Part shown: positions 15,544 through 23,652 of the stretch, one piece after another
Numbering within the stretch: position 1 is the first letter of the stretch
How the letters are laid out: each line of letters opens with the position of its first letter
DNA from: Phenylobacterium sp. CCH9-H3
GTDB lineage: Bacteria > Pseudomonadota > Alphaproteobacteria > Caulobacterales > Caulobacteraceae
NCBI RefSeq assembly: GCF_001557235.1
Contig: NZ_LSJI01000050.1
Location: forward strand, 1-33,438
Reading direction: 5' to 3'
DNA length: 33,438 nt
The notes under the pieces: generated by a model
The model's input: the letters and a program-made list of their open reading frames with translations, nothing else
The model's database searches: none
Told to the model about the DNA's origin: nothing
Position numbers and translations under genes: made by a program

Positions 15544-15681
15544 CGGACGCGGCCGTGGCCCCGCTAGGTTGAGCCGACAGCCGCGCGACTGACGCCGGGA
15601 ACAGGGTGACGCCCCGGACGCGTCGCCAGCTCCTGGCGCGACGCATGCGGACCATTGCTGCGCGCGAGACAAGGACTGGGC

Positions 15682-16770
15682 ATGACCAGCAAGAAGATCG
15701 GTGTCGGGATCGTGGGCCTGAGCGCCCAGGGCGGCTGGGCGTCGACGGCGCATGTGCCGGCGTTGCGCGCCCTTTCCGACCACTATGACCTCGTGGGCCT
15801 TTCGGCGTCCTCGGGGGATTCCGCGCGGGCCTCGGCCGAGAAACACGGCGTCGCCTTCCACACCGACGACCCCGCCGCTCTTGCCGCCCGTCCGGATGTG
15901 GACCTGGTGGTAGTCACCGTGAAGGTGCCGCAGCACAAGGCGCTGGTCGAAACCGCCCTGTCCGCGGGCAAGATGGTCTACTGCGAGTGGCCGCTGGCGC
16001 GGACCCTGGAGGAGGCCGAGGGCCTGGCCGCGCTCGCCAAGGCGAGTGGTACGCGCGCCTTCGTGGGCCTGCAGGCCCGTTCGGCGCCGCCGGTGCGGTT
16101 CCTGGGCGACCTCATCGCGGAGGGCCGGATCGGGGAGGTGCTGTCCACCTCGGTCGTCGCCTCCGGCGGCCCGCCCTGGGGCGGGGTGGCCAGTTCGGCC
16201 AACGCCTACGCCACCGATCGGTCCACCGGCGCCAGCATGCTGACCATCCCGTTCGGTCACACCATCGACGGTCTGGCCTGGACGCTGGGCGATTTCGAGC
16301 GGATCGAGGCAACGCTGGCGACCCGCCGCCCCGATGTGACGCTGAGCGACACGGGCGGCGTCGCTCGCGCGACGGGCCCAGACCAGGTGGCCATCAACGG
16401 CCGGCTGTCCGGCGGCGCGGTGGCCTCCATGCACTACCGCGGCGGCGCCTCGCGCGGGACGAACTTCCTCTGGGAGATCAACGGCACCAAAGGCGACATC
16501 CAGGTCACCGGCGGCATCGGCCACCTGCAATTCGGCCTGGTGCGTCTGCAGGCGGGCTTCGGCGAGGACAAGACGCTGTCTGACCTTCCCGTGCCAGACG
16601 CCTATCGGCGCGTGCCCCTGGAGCCCACCAGCATGGGCCACACCGTGGCCCATGCGTACCGCCAGATCGTCGACGACCTGGCGACCGGGACCCGCGACGT
16701 CCCCGACTTCGAAGACGCGGTCCAACTGCACCGCCTGCTGGCGCGCATTGAAGCCCAGGCGGCGGCCTGA
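15682..16770 (+). CDS. Gfo/Idh/MocA-family protein, Gal80-like, lacking the catalytic Lys
   Basis: 362 residues from ATG 15682 with AAGGA 6-7 bp upstream; a longer in-frame start at 15655 is less likely. An N-terminal Rossmann fold starts KIGVGIVGLSAQGGWASTAH, but the glycine motif reads GLSAQG. The family signature EKP, whose Lys is catalytic in sugar and inositol dehydrogenases, reads EWP here (E102, W103, P104, within YCEWPLA). Later FGHTIDGLAWTLG (H193, D196) keeps the His/Asp of the active-site helix. Gal80-type and other non-enzymatic members are known to lack the Lys, so it may be a sensor or bind a ligand rather than oxidise it. The next gene starts 41 bp downstream. Confidence 0.85.
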   Translation: MTSKKIGVGIVGLSAQGGWASTAHVPALRALSDHYDLVGLSASSGDSARASAEKHGVAFHTDDPAALAARPDVDLVVVTVKVPQHKALVETALSAGKMVYCEWPLARTLEEAEGLAALAKASGTRAFVGLQARSAPPVRFLGDLIAEGRIGEVLSTSVVASGGPPWGGVASSANAYATDRSTGASMLTIPFGHTIDGLAWTLGDFERIEATLATRRPDVTLSDTGGVARATGPDQVAINGRLSGGAVASMHYRGGASRGTNFLWEINGTKGDIQVTGGIGHLQFGLVRLQAGFGEDKTLSDLPVPDAYRRVPLEPTSMGHTVAHAYRQIVDDLATGTRDVPDFEDAVQLHRLLARIEAQAAA

Positions 16771-16811
16771 CGCGCCACAGATCAATCCGGATGGTCTGCA
16801 AGGAGAGCCCC

Positions 16812-17465
16812 ATGACCCTCGAAGAGATGGAAGCCAAGCTGACCTATCTTCTGGATCGCGACGCGATCCGCGACGTCGTCACGAACTACTGCCGGGGCGT
16901 CGACCGGTTCGACCGGGAGCTGCTGCTGTCGGTCTATCACCCCGACGCCAAGGACGATCACGGGCTCTACGTGGGCGGACCGGAGGAGTTCTGGGAGTGG
17001 GTGCGCCAGATGCACGGCACGCACCACAATCTGACCCAGCACTATGTGGCGAACCATCACGTGGAGATCGAGGGCGCGGTCGCGCACGCCGAGACCTATT
17101 TCATCTATGCCGCCCTCAATAAGGCGGGGCAGCCGTTCTCGCTGCACGGCGGTCGCTACGTGGACCGCCTGGAGAAGCGCGACGGAAAGTGGGCCATCGC
17201 CGAGCGGCTGATGTTCGGCGAATGGTCGGCCCCGGCCATCAACAGCGAAGAGGGCGCCAAGACGCCTGAAGGCGGAACCAACCGGCGTAACGTCAAGCCG
17301 CATGAGCTGGAGGTGGCGATGCGGCGCGAGATGCAGCCGGCCCGCGACCGCAGCGATCCGTCCTATCTGCGGCCGCTTTCCATCCCGGCCGCCCGCCGCC
17401 TGGACTATGAGGAGACGTCTCGCCGCGCGCGCGTCGCCAACGACGACCGGGCGGAGACGCGCTGA
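16812..17465 (+). CDS. SnoaL-like (NTF2 fold) protein
   Basis: 217 residues from ATG 16812, with AAGGAG 7-8 bp before it. Residues 15-130 follow the SnoaL_4/NTF2-like pattern: DRDAIRDVVTNYCRGVDRFD, then a YHPDAKDDHG turn, HHNLTQHYVANHHVEIEG, and a final GRYVDRLEKRDGKWAIAERL strand pair. The remaining 75 residues are hydrophilic and Arg-rich with no domain seen. Members of this fold include polyketide cyclases, steroid isomerases and dehydratases, and many of unknown function in aromatic and steroid degradation; no catalytic residue can be assigned with confidence. The GMC oxidoreductase starts 14 bp after its stop, so both probably act on the same compound. Confidence 0.82.
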   Translation: MTLEEMEAKLTYLLDRDAIRDVVTNYCRGVDRFDRELLLSVYHPDAKDDHGLYVGGPEEFWEWVRQMHGTHHNLTQHYVANHHVEIEGAVAHAETYFIYAALNKAGQPFSLHGGRYVDRLEKRDGKWAIAERLMFGEWSAPAINSEEGAKTPEGGTNRRNVKPHELEVAMRREMQPARDRSDPSYLRPLSIPAARRLDYEETSRRARVANDDRAETR

Positions 17466-17479
17466 TCCGGTCCGACTGC

Positions 17480-19159
17480 GTGTCTCAGACGAAGGATGAC
17501 GCCGCCGCCGAGCCCTGGGCCTCTGCGGACTATGTGATCGTCGGCGCAGGCTCGGCGGGGTGCGTGCTCGCCAACCGACTGAGCGAGGACCCGCGCCGGA
17601 CGGTCCTGCTGATCGAAGCCGGCGGCGATGACCGCCCTTCGCGCGATCCGGCCAACTTCTACGCCAAGCTCAACATCCACGTGCCTGCCGGCTTCGCGAA
17701 CATCTTCCGCGACCCGCGGCTGGGCTGGGGCTATGCGACGACGCCTCAGGCCCACGCGGCCGGGCGGCGGATCGACCTTCCGCGGGGCCGCGTGCTCGGC
17801 GGCACCTCGGCGATCAACGGCCTCGTATACATGCGGGGTCTGAAGGACGACTATCGCCGCTGGCGTCAGCTCGGCTGCACGGGCTGGGGCTGGGATGATG
17901 TGGCCTTCTATTTTCGGCGCTCGCAGAACTTCCTGTCCGGCGAGACCGAGGACCACGGCGTCGGCGGCCCGCTGACCATCGACAAGGCGCGCATGCGCAG
18001 CCCGACCCTCGAACGGATCCTGGAGGGGTTCGCCGGGGTCGGCGTGCCGACGGTCGACACCCTCAACGGCGCCGTCGAGATCGGCGCGACGCCCTGCGAG
18101 ATCACCACGCGCAATGCCGTGCGCCAGTCGACCGCGACGGCCTTCCTGCGCCCTGCGCTGCCTCGCCGAAACCTGCGCGTGATCACCGCCGCCCAGGCGC
18201 TGGAGGTCACCCAGGGGGAGGGCCGTGCGACCGGCGTGATGGTGCAAGTCGGCGGCCAGCGGCGCTGGGTGCGCGCGCAGGCCGAGGTCATCCTGGCCAG
18301 CGGCGCGATCGGAACGCCGCACCTGTTGCAGGTCTCGGGGATCGGGCCGGGCGCCTGGCTGCGCGCGGCGGGCATTCCGGTCCGCGTCGACAATCCGGGG
18401 GTGGGCCTGGGCCTGCAGGACCACTATTCGGCTGCGCTCAAACTCCGGCTCACGCCGAAGGCCCACAGCCTGAACCGTGAAACCCGCGGCCTGCCGCTCG
18501 CCTGGCACGTGCTGAACTACGGCCTGCGACGGCAAGGCCTGCTCACCATGGGCGGCGGCCACGTGACCGCTTTCGCCGCGAGCGACGGGGGCGAGGCGCC
18601 CGACCTGCAGTTCTTCGCCACGCCGCTCACCATCGACCTGGCGGCCTCCGCGCGCGCGGGCCGCACGGTGTTGGATGCCTATCCCGGCTGCGCCCTCAGC
18701 GCCCACCCGATGCGGCCCCTTTCGCGCGGCGCCGTCCGCGTGGCCTCGCCGGATCCGTGGTCGGCCCCGCTGATCGATCCGAACTACCTGGCCGACGCTT
18801 ACGACCAACGGATGATCGTCGCGGGCCTGCGGCTCAACCGCGCCGTCGCGGCCCAGCCGGCGGTCGCGGCCCTCGTCGAGCAGGAGTTGGCGCCGGGCGC
18901 GCCCGTGGATAGCGATGAGGCCCTGCTGGCCTATGCGCGCGCCAACGGCGGCACCACCTTCCATCAGTGCGCCAGCTGCGCCATGGGCGGCGCGCCCACG
19001 AGCGCCCTCGACCCTAGCCTGCGGGTCCGCGGCCTCGACGCCCTGCGCGTGGCCGACGCTTCGGTGATGCCGTCCGTCCCCTCGGCCAACACCAACGCCC
19101 CCACCATCATGATCGCCGAGAAGGCCTCGGACCTGATCCGGGCGGCCGCCCGGCTCTAA
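17480..19159 (+). CDS. GMC-family FAD-dependent alcohol/choline-type oxidoreductase
   Basis: 559 residues from GTG 17480. FAD-binding GAGSAG at 22-27 in DYVIVGAGSAGCVLANRL is followed by LLIEAGG and the GMC signature RGRVLGGTSAINGLVYMRG. The C-terminus has TTFHQCASCAMGG with H495 and SVPSANTNAPTIMIAEKASD with N539, 44 residues apart like the His/Asn pair of choline oxidase. There is no signal peptide; the enzyme is cytoplasmic or membrane-associated. GMC enzymes oxidise primary or secondary alcohols (choline, long-chain and aromatic alcohols, sugars). It follows the SnoaL-like gene by 14 bp and ends the plus-strand operon. In the context of hydrolases and LuxC/LuxE-like genes it probably oxidises an alcohol released from the imported substrate. 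Confidence 0.93.
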   Translation: MSQTKDDAAAEPWASADYVIVGAGSAGCVLANRLSEDPRRTVLLIEAGGDDRPSRDPANFYAKLNIHVPAGFANIFRDPRLGWGYATTPQAHAAGRRIDLPRGRVLGGTSAINGLVYMRGLKDDYRRWRQLGCTGWGWDDVAFYFRRSQNFLSGETEDHGVGGPLTIDKARMRSPTLERILEGFAGVGVPTVDTLNGAVEIGATPCEITTRNAVRQSTATAFLRPALPRRNLRVITAAQALEVTQGEGRATGVMVQVGGQRRWVRAQAEVILASGAIGTPHLLQVSGIGPGAWLRAAGIPVRVDNPGVGLGLQDHYSAALKLRLTPKAHSLNRETRGLPLAWHVLNYGLRRQGLLTMGGGHVTAFAASDGGEAPDLQFFATPLTIDLAASARAGRTVLDAYPGCALSAHPMRPLSRGAVRVASPDPWSAPLIDPNYLADAYDQRMIVAGLRLNRAVAAQPAVAALVEQELAPGAPVDSDEALLAYARANGGTTFHQCASCAMGGAPTSALDPSLRVRGLDALRVADASVMPSVPSANTNAPTIMIAEKASDLIRAAARL

Positions 19160-19289
19160 GGCGCACGCCAAGCAATCGCAATTTGAGCTATAGTCATTGA
19201 CCGGGGGCTATCCCCTAACTAGCGTCATCCCGAGCGGCACGCGGCGAGGACCTGAGCGTCGGCCGCGCCCGAGAGGGAGCAGCCATCGG

Positions 19290-20619
19290 ATGATCGACCG
19301 GACCAACCGGGCGTCACGGGGTTCGTGGGCCGGGCGCCTCCGCCTGTTGGGCCTCACCCTCGGCACGGCGTTCGCGGTCCCAGAACCCGCGTCGGCGGCT
19401 TGGGTTCGAACCTATGCCGTGGAGTGGGACGAGCCGGCGCTATACTACGCCGGCCCTGGCGGCCCGACGGAACCGGGCGCGGATTGTCCCCGGGGTACGA
19501 ACCCCGAGCCCAACTGGGCTCAGGTGCTGGTCAAGGCGGGCTACCCTGAGGATCAGGCCCGCTGGCTGCTGGACCCCGGCAACACCGAGCTCAAGACCAT
19601 GCAACGGCTGAATCAGCTGGCCTTCCGCGGCAGGGACCGGGCGAACGTCTATGTCGACCCCGGCTCGACCCCGGACCCCGGCTTTATCGAGGTGAGCGGC
19701 AAGGTCGCCGAAGGCGTCAACCTGGATGACGACCTGCGCACCGGCCTTGTCAGTCCGACCGGAGAGCGCGGCGTCGACAATGCCTTCTACCGCGCGGTGG
19801 GCTGCTGGAAGTCGGTCCGCGGCCGGCCAGGACGTCTTCGGCCACGCAACTCGCCAACACCTACGTCCACGAAGGCGGATGGACCGTCCTGGTCGTCGTG
19901 GCGGGGCAGGGCGACGATCCCCGCAACGACCCCCAGGTGCGGGTGGGCGTCTACATGGGCGCCGACAAGCTGGTGAAGGACGGAGCCGGCGAGATCCTGC
20001 CCGGCTACACCTTTCGCATCCGGCCCCACGCAAAGTACGAGGCGCTCTTCGACGGCCAGGTGGTGGACGGGCGGATCACTACCCGGCCGACGTCCGCCGC
20101 CACCCTGCGCGACGCCGGGTCAGGCCATGGGCTGGAACTCCAGGCGGCGCGCCTGGATTTGCAAATGCGGCCCGACGGTACGCTCAAGGGCTATGTGGGC
20201 GGATACCGGTCCTGGGAGGCTACTACCTGAGCTTCCTGGAGACCCGGGGGCCGGTGATCGAGACCTACTCCGGCGTCCAGCTGCCGGCGCTCTGGTATGC
20301 GCTGCGCCGCAACGCCGACTACAGCCCCTCAGGGCCCCGCGGACCCAAGACCCACATCTCCTTCGCCTTGCGCCTGGACGCGGTCCCGGCGTTCGTCACG
20401 ACGCCGGACGGCCGCGCGCTCGTGGGCCGGGTCGAGTCCTATGTCGCCCGCGCCCCGCTGGGCGAGCTCGACATCATCTATCCGCGCCGGGTGCCGGGGG
20501 CGGTCGACGGGATCGACAGTCTGTCGCCGCCGCCCGGCGCGACCAAGGCCGGACCGATCCCACCGGAGCAGCTGGCGGCGTACCTCGCGGCCCGAAGCGC
20601 GACAAACCCGGGCCGCTGA
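19290..20619 (+). pseudogene. Frameshifted copy of an exported unknown protein
   Basis: Three consecutive reading frames together cover a full-length paralogue of the intact minus-strand protein at 29679-30971. Frame one from ATG 19290 has a signal peptide and WVRTYAVEWDEPALYYAGPG, matching up to GCWKS near 19815. Frame two resumes at about 19820 (GWTVLVVVAGQGDDPRND) and runs to GGYRSWE near 20215. Frame three gives YSGVQLPALWYALRRNADYS and the C-terminus at 20619. Both breaks fit a single lost base, one in ggccggcc-like DNA and one near cctggg; adding two bases restores a 443-residue frame (paralogue 430). It is a recent pseudogene or two sequencing errors; I cannot tell which. The family is not recognised. 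Confidence 0.75.
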
Positions 20620-20654
20620 CGAAGCGCCGGCCCGGCAGAAGCGCCCCGCGGGCT

Positions 20655-21731
20655 TCAGCGCGCGGGCTGCGCCCACGCCCGTCGCAGCGCCGCGCGCAGG
20701 TCGGCGTAGAACCGCTGGGAGACCTGCGCGCCAAAGGCCATGTCGAAGCCGTGGAAGGCCCCGGGGTAGACGTGCACCTCGGTCGGCACACCTGCGGCGA
20801 TCAGATGCCGCGCATAGTTGAGATTGGACTCCGCCAACCCGTCCAGCGCTCCGACCGCGATGTAGGTCGGCGGCAAGCCCGAAAGGGTCGCCGCCCGCGC
20901 CGGGAACGCATAGGGGGCCAGTTCGTGCTTCAGTCCGGCTTCGGTGAAATAGGCCATAGGTCCGGGCCGCGGCTGAGCGGGCGTGCAGGTCGCCGGTCCC
21001 ACCGGCCGATCGCCCACCGAACCGTAGATCTGGACCTGCATCATGACCCGCGGCCCCTTTCGGTCTCGGGCCAGAAGCGTCAGCCCGCCGGCGATACCGC
21101 CTCCGGCGCTGTCGCCAGCGACCGCGATCTTGCCAGGGTCAATCCCGAGGGCTGCGGCGTGGGCGGCGACCCATTGGAGGACGGCATAGCTGTCCTGGAG
21201 GCCGGCGGGAAACGGATGTTCGGGTCCCAGTCGGTAGTCGATGGAGACAATGACAGCCCCGAGATCCTTCGCCAGGTTGCGGTTGCGGGTGTCGTTCATT
21301 TCCGGAAACCCGAGCACATAGCTGCCGCCGTGGATGTCGATCAGCGCCGGCCGCCCAGCCGCCGGACCGGGCGGCGAATAGACCACGACACGAACGGGCG
21401 GCGCGCCGGGAGGACCCGGGACCCGCTGCTCGCTGACGCGGACGTCCTGTGGCGGGGCCGGGCCCTTGTCCGGTCGCGCAGCGTGCCAGGCCCGAAAGTC
21501 CGCACGAACCTTGGGCATCGTCTCCGGCGTGCGGGGTCCGCCCCCGCGCGGCAAGGCCGCCTGCAAGACCTGAAGCTCGGGGTCGACGGGCGCGGCGGCC
21601 GACGGGGTCCGGGGCGGGCAGGGTGGCAGCGCGCCCGGCGGCGACTGCGCCACAGCTGACGTGAGGCCGACCAGGTTCAAGGCGACGGCGAGCGCCGCGA
21701 CCGCCGAACACCAGTCCAGGGAGATGGTCAA
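20655..21731 (-). CDS. Exported alpha/beta-hydrolase (hormone-sensitive-lipase family esterase)
   Basis: 358 residues from TTG 21731. The start is chosen because GGAGG lies 8 bp upstream and it gives a good signal peptide (TISLDWCSAVAALAVALNLV, cut near SAVAQ 29). The family IV features are all there: HGG oxyanion motif at 134-136 (LIDIHGGSYVLG), IDYRLGPEHPFPAGL, nucleophile S208 in AVAGDSAGGG, D297 in VGALDGL and H327 in PGAFHGFDMAF. Such enzymes hydrolyse short-chain and aryl esters. The tannase-like gene ends 44 bp upstream on the same strand, so the two esterases are probably one transcription unit controlled from the divergent region at 23360-23652. The secreted location suits substrate preparation for the TonB receptors. 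Confidence 0.92.
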   Translation of the reverse strand: MTISLDWCSAVAALAVALNLVGLTSAVAQSPPGALPPCPPRTPSAAAPVDPELQVLQAALPRGGGPRTPETMPKVRADFRAWHAARPDKGPAPPQDVRVSEQRVPGPPGAPPVRVVVYSPPGPAAGRPALIDIHGGSYVLGFPEMNDTRNRNLAKDLGAVIVSIDYRLGPEHPFPAGLQDSYAVLQWVAAHAAALGIDPGKIAVAGDSAGGGIAGGLTLLARDRKGPRVMMQVQIYGSVGDRPVGPATCTPAQPRPGPMAYFTEAGLKHELAPYAFPARAATLSGLPPTYIAVGALDGLAESNLNYARHLIAAGVPTEVHVYPGAFHGFDMAFGAQVSQRFYADLRAALRRAWAQPAR

Positions 21732-21775
21732 GGTCGGTTCCTCCAGACCGCGGGATGGATGGGACAGCGCTGACC

Positions 21776-23359
21776 TCAGGGCGTCGCGCACACGAAGCTG
21801 CGCGCCACGGCGGGATCGCCCTGGCCGCGGTATCGGGCGTAGGCCGGAAAGGGGCAGAGCGGGCGCGACAGCACCTGGCGACCGGTGGCCGGCTCCAGGC
21901 GCCTGGCCGCCAGGGGACCGGGCGCGGCGTTCTTGGTCACCCAGGCGTCCAGCGCGGGCAACAGGGCGTCGCGGCTGTCGGCGCCCGGGCCGCCCCGGCA
22001 GTGGCTGACGCCGCCCGCCACATAGAGCCGCGCGAAACTGTCGGCCGAGGCACGGCCGCCGACGGTGCGAACGACATCTTCGTAGTAGGTCACCGTGTCG
22101 GGCGTGGAAGTCGTCGGGTCGCCTGCGCCCTGCCAGAGGATCAGCTTGCCGCCGGCCCGTTGGAAGGCGCGCAGGTCCGCATCGTTGACGTCGAAGAGGT
22201 CGCGCACCGCCCGGGCGGTGAGGGCGTTGGCCTCAAGGTCCCAGGCCAGGGCGTCGACGCCCGGATCCTTCGCGAAGAGGTTGGCGAAGACGCTGGGAAG
22301 CGATGCCAGATGACGGCCGACGGGCGCAAACTCCCAGTAGTCCCACTCGCCGGGCAGGCCCTGGGTGCCGTTCAGAGGGTAGCCGCCGAACCGCAGGGCG
22401 CCCTTGGCGGCGGTGAAGGGGTTGGCAAGGGCGTTCACCGCCGCCAGTTGCGGGTCCGAGAGGCACCCGTCCCCGCCCTCGGCGCCGCCCGGGCAGCGCA
22501 GCGTCGCCGGATCGAAACGGCACGCGGCCCAGTTCGAGACGATCCCGTCCACCAGCCCATCCGCGGCGACCGTGTCGCAGTGCCGGAGGACGGCGTCGTT
22601 CAGGGTCTTCAGCTTGGCCGCGCTCAACATCGCGCCAGGCGCGTGGATCAGCCGGGCGTTTCGCTGGCCGAAGGCGAAGGTGGCCGTCATGTGGAGGCCC
22701 GGCGCGCCGGCGATGATCCCGTCGAACAGAGAGGGGAAGCGCAGCGCGCTCACGACGCCTTCGCGGCCGCCCTGCGAGCAGCCCTCGAAGTAGGTTTGCG
22801 CTGGCGGCCGGCCATAGTAGGCGCCGGTCAAGCGCTTTGCGGCGGCCGCGGCGGTCGGCACGCTGAGCAGCGCCAGCTGCAGGACAGCGGTGGCGTCGTC
22901 GCGTGCAAACGACATGTCCCGGGCGATCTCCTGCGAGGTCGCCCCTTTGCCGTCGTGCCCTGAGTTGCTGGCGACGCTGGCGTAGCCCTGAGCAAGTACG
23001 GCCGGGCTCACGGGTGTGATCTGGCCCCCGAACCCGCCGCTTCCAGCATAGTGGAGCTTGCCGTTCCAGGTCGCGGGTAGGCGCACCTCCAACCGCAGCT
23101 GCGGCCGGATCAGGGCTGAAACCTTGCAATAGGCGGGCGTCCCGCCCTCGGCCGGGACCCAGCGGGTGGTCAGGATTTCGGCCTCACTCCGACCGTATGT
23201 CGCGAACTGGGCGCAGGCGGCTGGTCCTGGGGCGGCGCGCGCCGAGGCCGCAAGGGTCTCGGCAGGGATCAGCAACGCCGCGCCCAGCGCGGCGGAACCG
23301 ACAAGGCCGCCGGCGACGATACGGCGAAGGCCAAGGCCCGATCGGATCGCGCCGCGCAT
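21776..23359 (-). CDS. Tannase/feruloyl-esterase family protein
   Basis: 527 residues, with a signal peptide of about 37 residues ending in AETLAAS. It shows the family's CS...HC catalytic arrangement: YFEGCSQGGREG with C194-S195, D414 in WQGAGDPTTSTPD, and VSHCRGGPG with H453-C454, where the neighbouring cysteines form a disulfide in characterised tannases. The region 260-345 contains further Cys (C261, C280, C289, C299), probably the lid domain and metal-binding loop. Known members release gallate or ferulate from plant esters; related ones cleave other aromatic or polymer esters such as MHET. The substrate here is not determined. It diverges from the second TonB receptor across a region with two palindromes, one 78 bp upstream of its start. 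Confidence 0.93.
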   Translation of the reverse strand: MRGAIRSGLGLRRIVAGGLVGSAALGAALLIPAETLAASARAAPGPAACAQFATYGRSEAEILTTRWVPAEGGTPAYCKVSALIRPQLRLEVRLPATWNGKLHYAGSGGFGGQITPVSPAVLAQGYASVASNSGHDGKGATSQEIARDMSFARDDATAVLQLALLSVPTAAAAAKRLTGAYYGRPPAQTYFEGCSQGGREGVVSALRFPSLFDGIIAGAPGLHMTATFAFGQRNARLIHAPGAMLSAAKLKTLNDAVLRHCDTVAADGLVDGIVSNWAACRFDPATLRCPGGAEGGDGCLSDPQLAAVNALANPFTAAKGALRFGGYPLNGTQGLPGEWDYWEFAPVGRHLASLPSVFANLFAKDPGVDALAWDLEANALTARAVRDLFDVNDADLRAFQRAGGKLILWQGAGDPTTSTPDTVTYYEDVVRTVGGRASADSFARLYVAGGVSHCRGGPGADSRDALLPALDAWVTKNAAPGPLAARRLEPATGRQVLSRPLCPFPAYARYRGQGDPAVARSFVCATP

Positions 23360-23436
23360 TCGATCCCCCCGTCGCTGGCGTCAGCCCAGCGACCGCGCCC
23401 GAGAGCCGAAGCCTAGCTGGGACCTGACGAACGGAT

Positions 23437-23456
23437 TGTCCCGCTCGTCGGGGACA
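23437..23456. promoter_or_regulatory. Palindromic operator candidate 5 (TGTCCC-N8-GGGACA)
   Basis: Perfect arms, spacer GCTCGTCG. It lies 78 bp upstream of the tannase-like gene (minus) inside the divergent region. Confidence 0.6.
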
Positions 23457-23552
23457 AGAGGGCGGTGAGAAGCTGCGGCCGCGGGAGCGCCCACAACCAG
23501 ACATAGGCCACGGAATAGGTGACCAATCCTCGAGTTTGTTTCTTGTCCGAAA

Positions 23553-23572
23553 TGTCCCTTCGCCGTGGGACA
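23553..23572. promoter_or_regulatory. Palindromic operator candidate 6 (TGTCCC-N8-GGGACA)
   Basis: Perfect arms, spacer TTCGCCGT. It lies 80 bp upstream of the second TonB receptor ATG. With candidate 5 it gives a mirror-like pair, one next to each divergent gene. Confidence 0.6.
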
Positions 23573-23652
23573 GACGACGCCAGACCCCGGGGTGATGTTT
23601 TCCTCGCCAGGCGGCCCTCCAGAGGCTTCCGGTCGAAAAGGGGGACGCTCAG

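Noticed and set aside
17405..19171. 588-codon minus-strand open frame opposite the GMC gene
   Set aside because: It is His/Arg/Gly-rich shadow translation; the plus-strand frame carries all GMC motifs.
21761..21766. Half-site GGGACA between the tannase and esterase genes
   Set aside because: No matching left arm lies at the proper distance, so it is an isolated 6-mer expected by chance.
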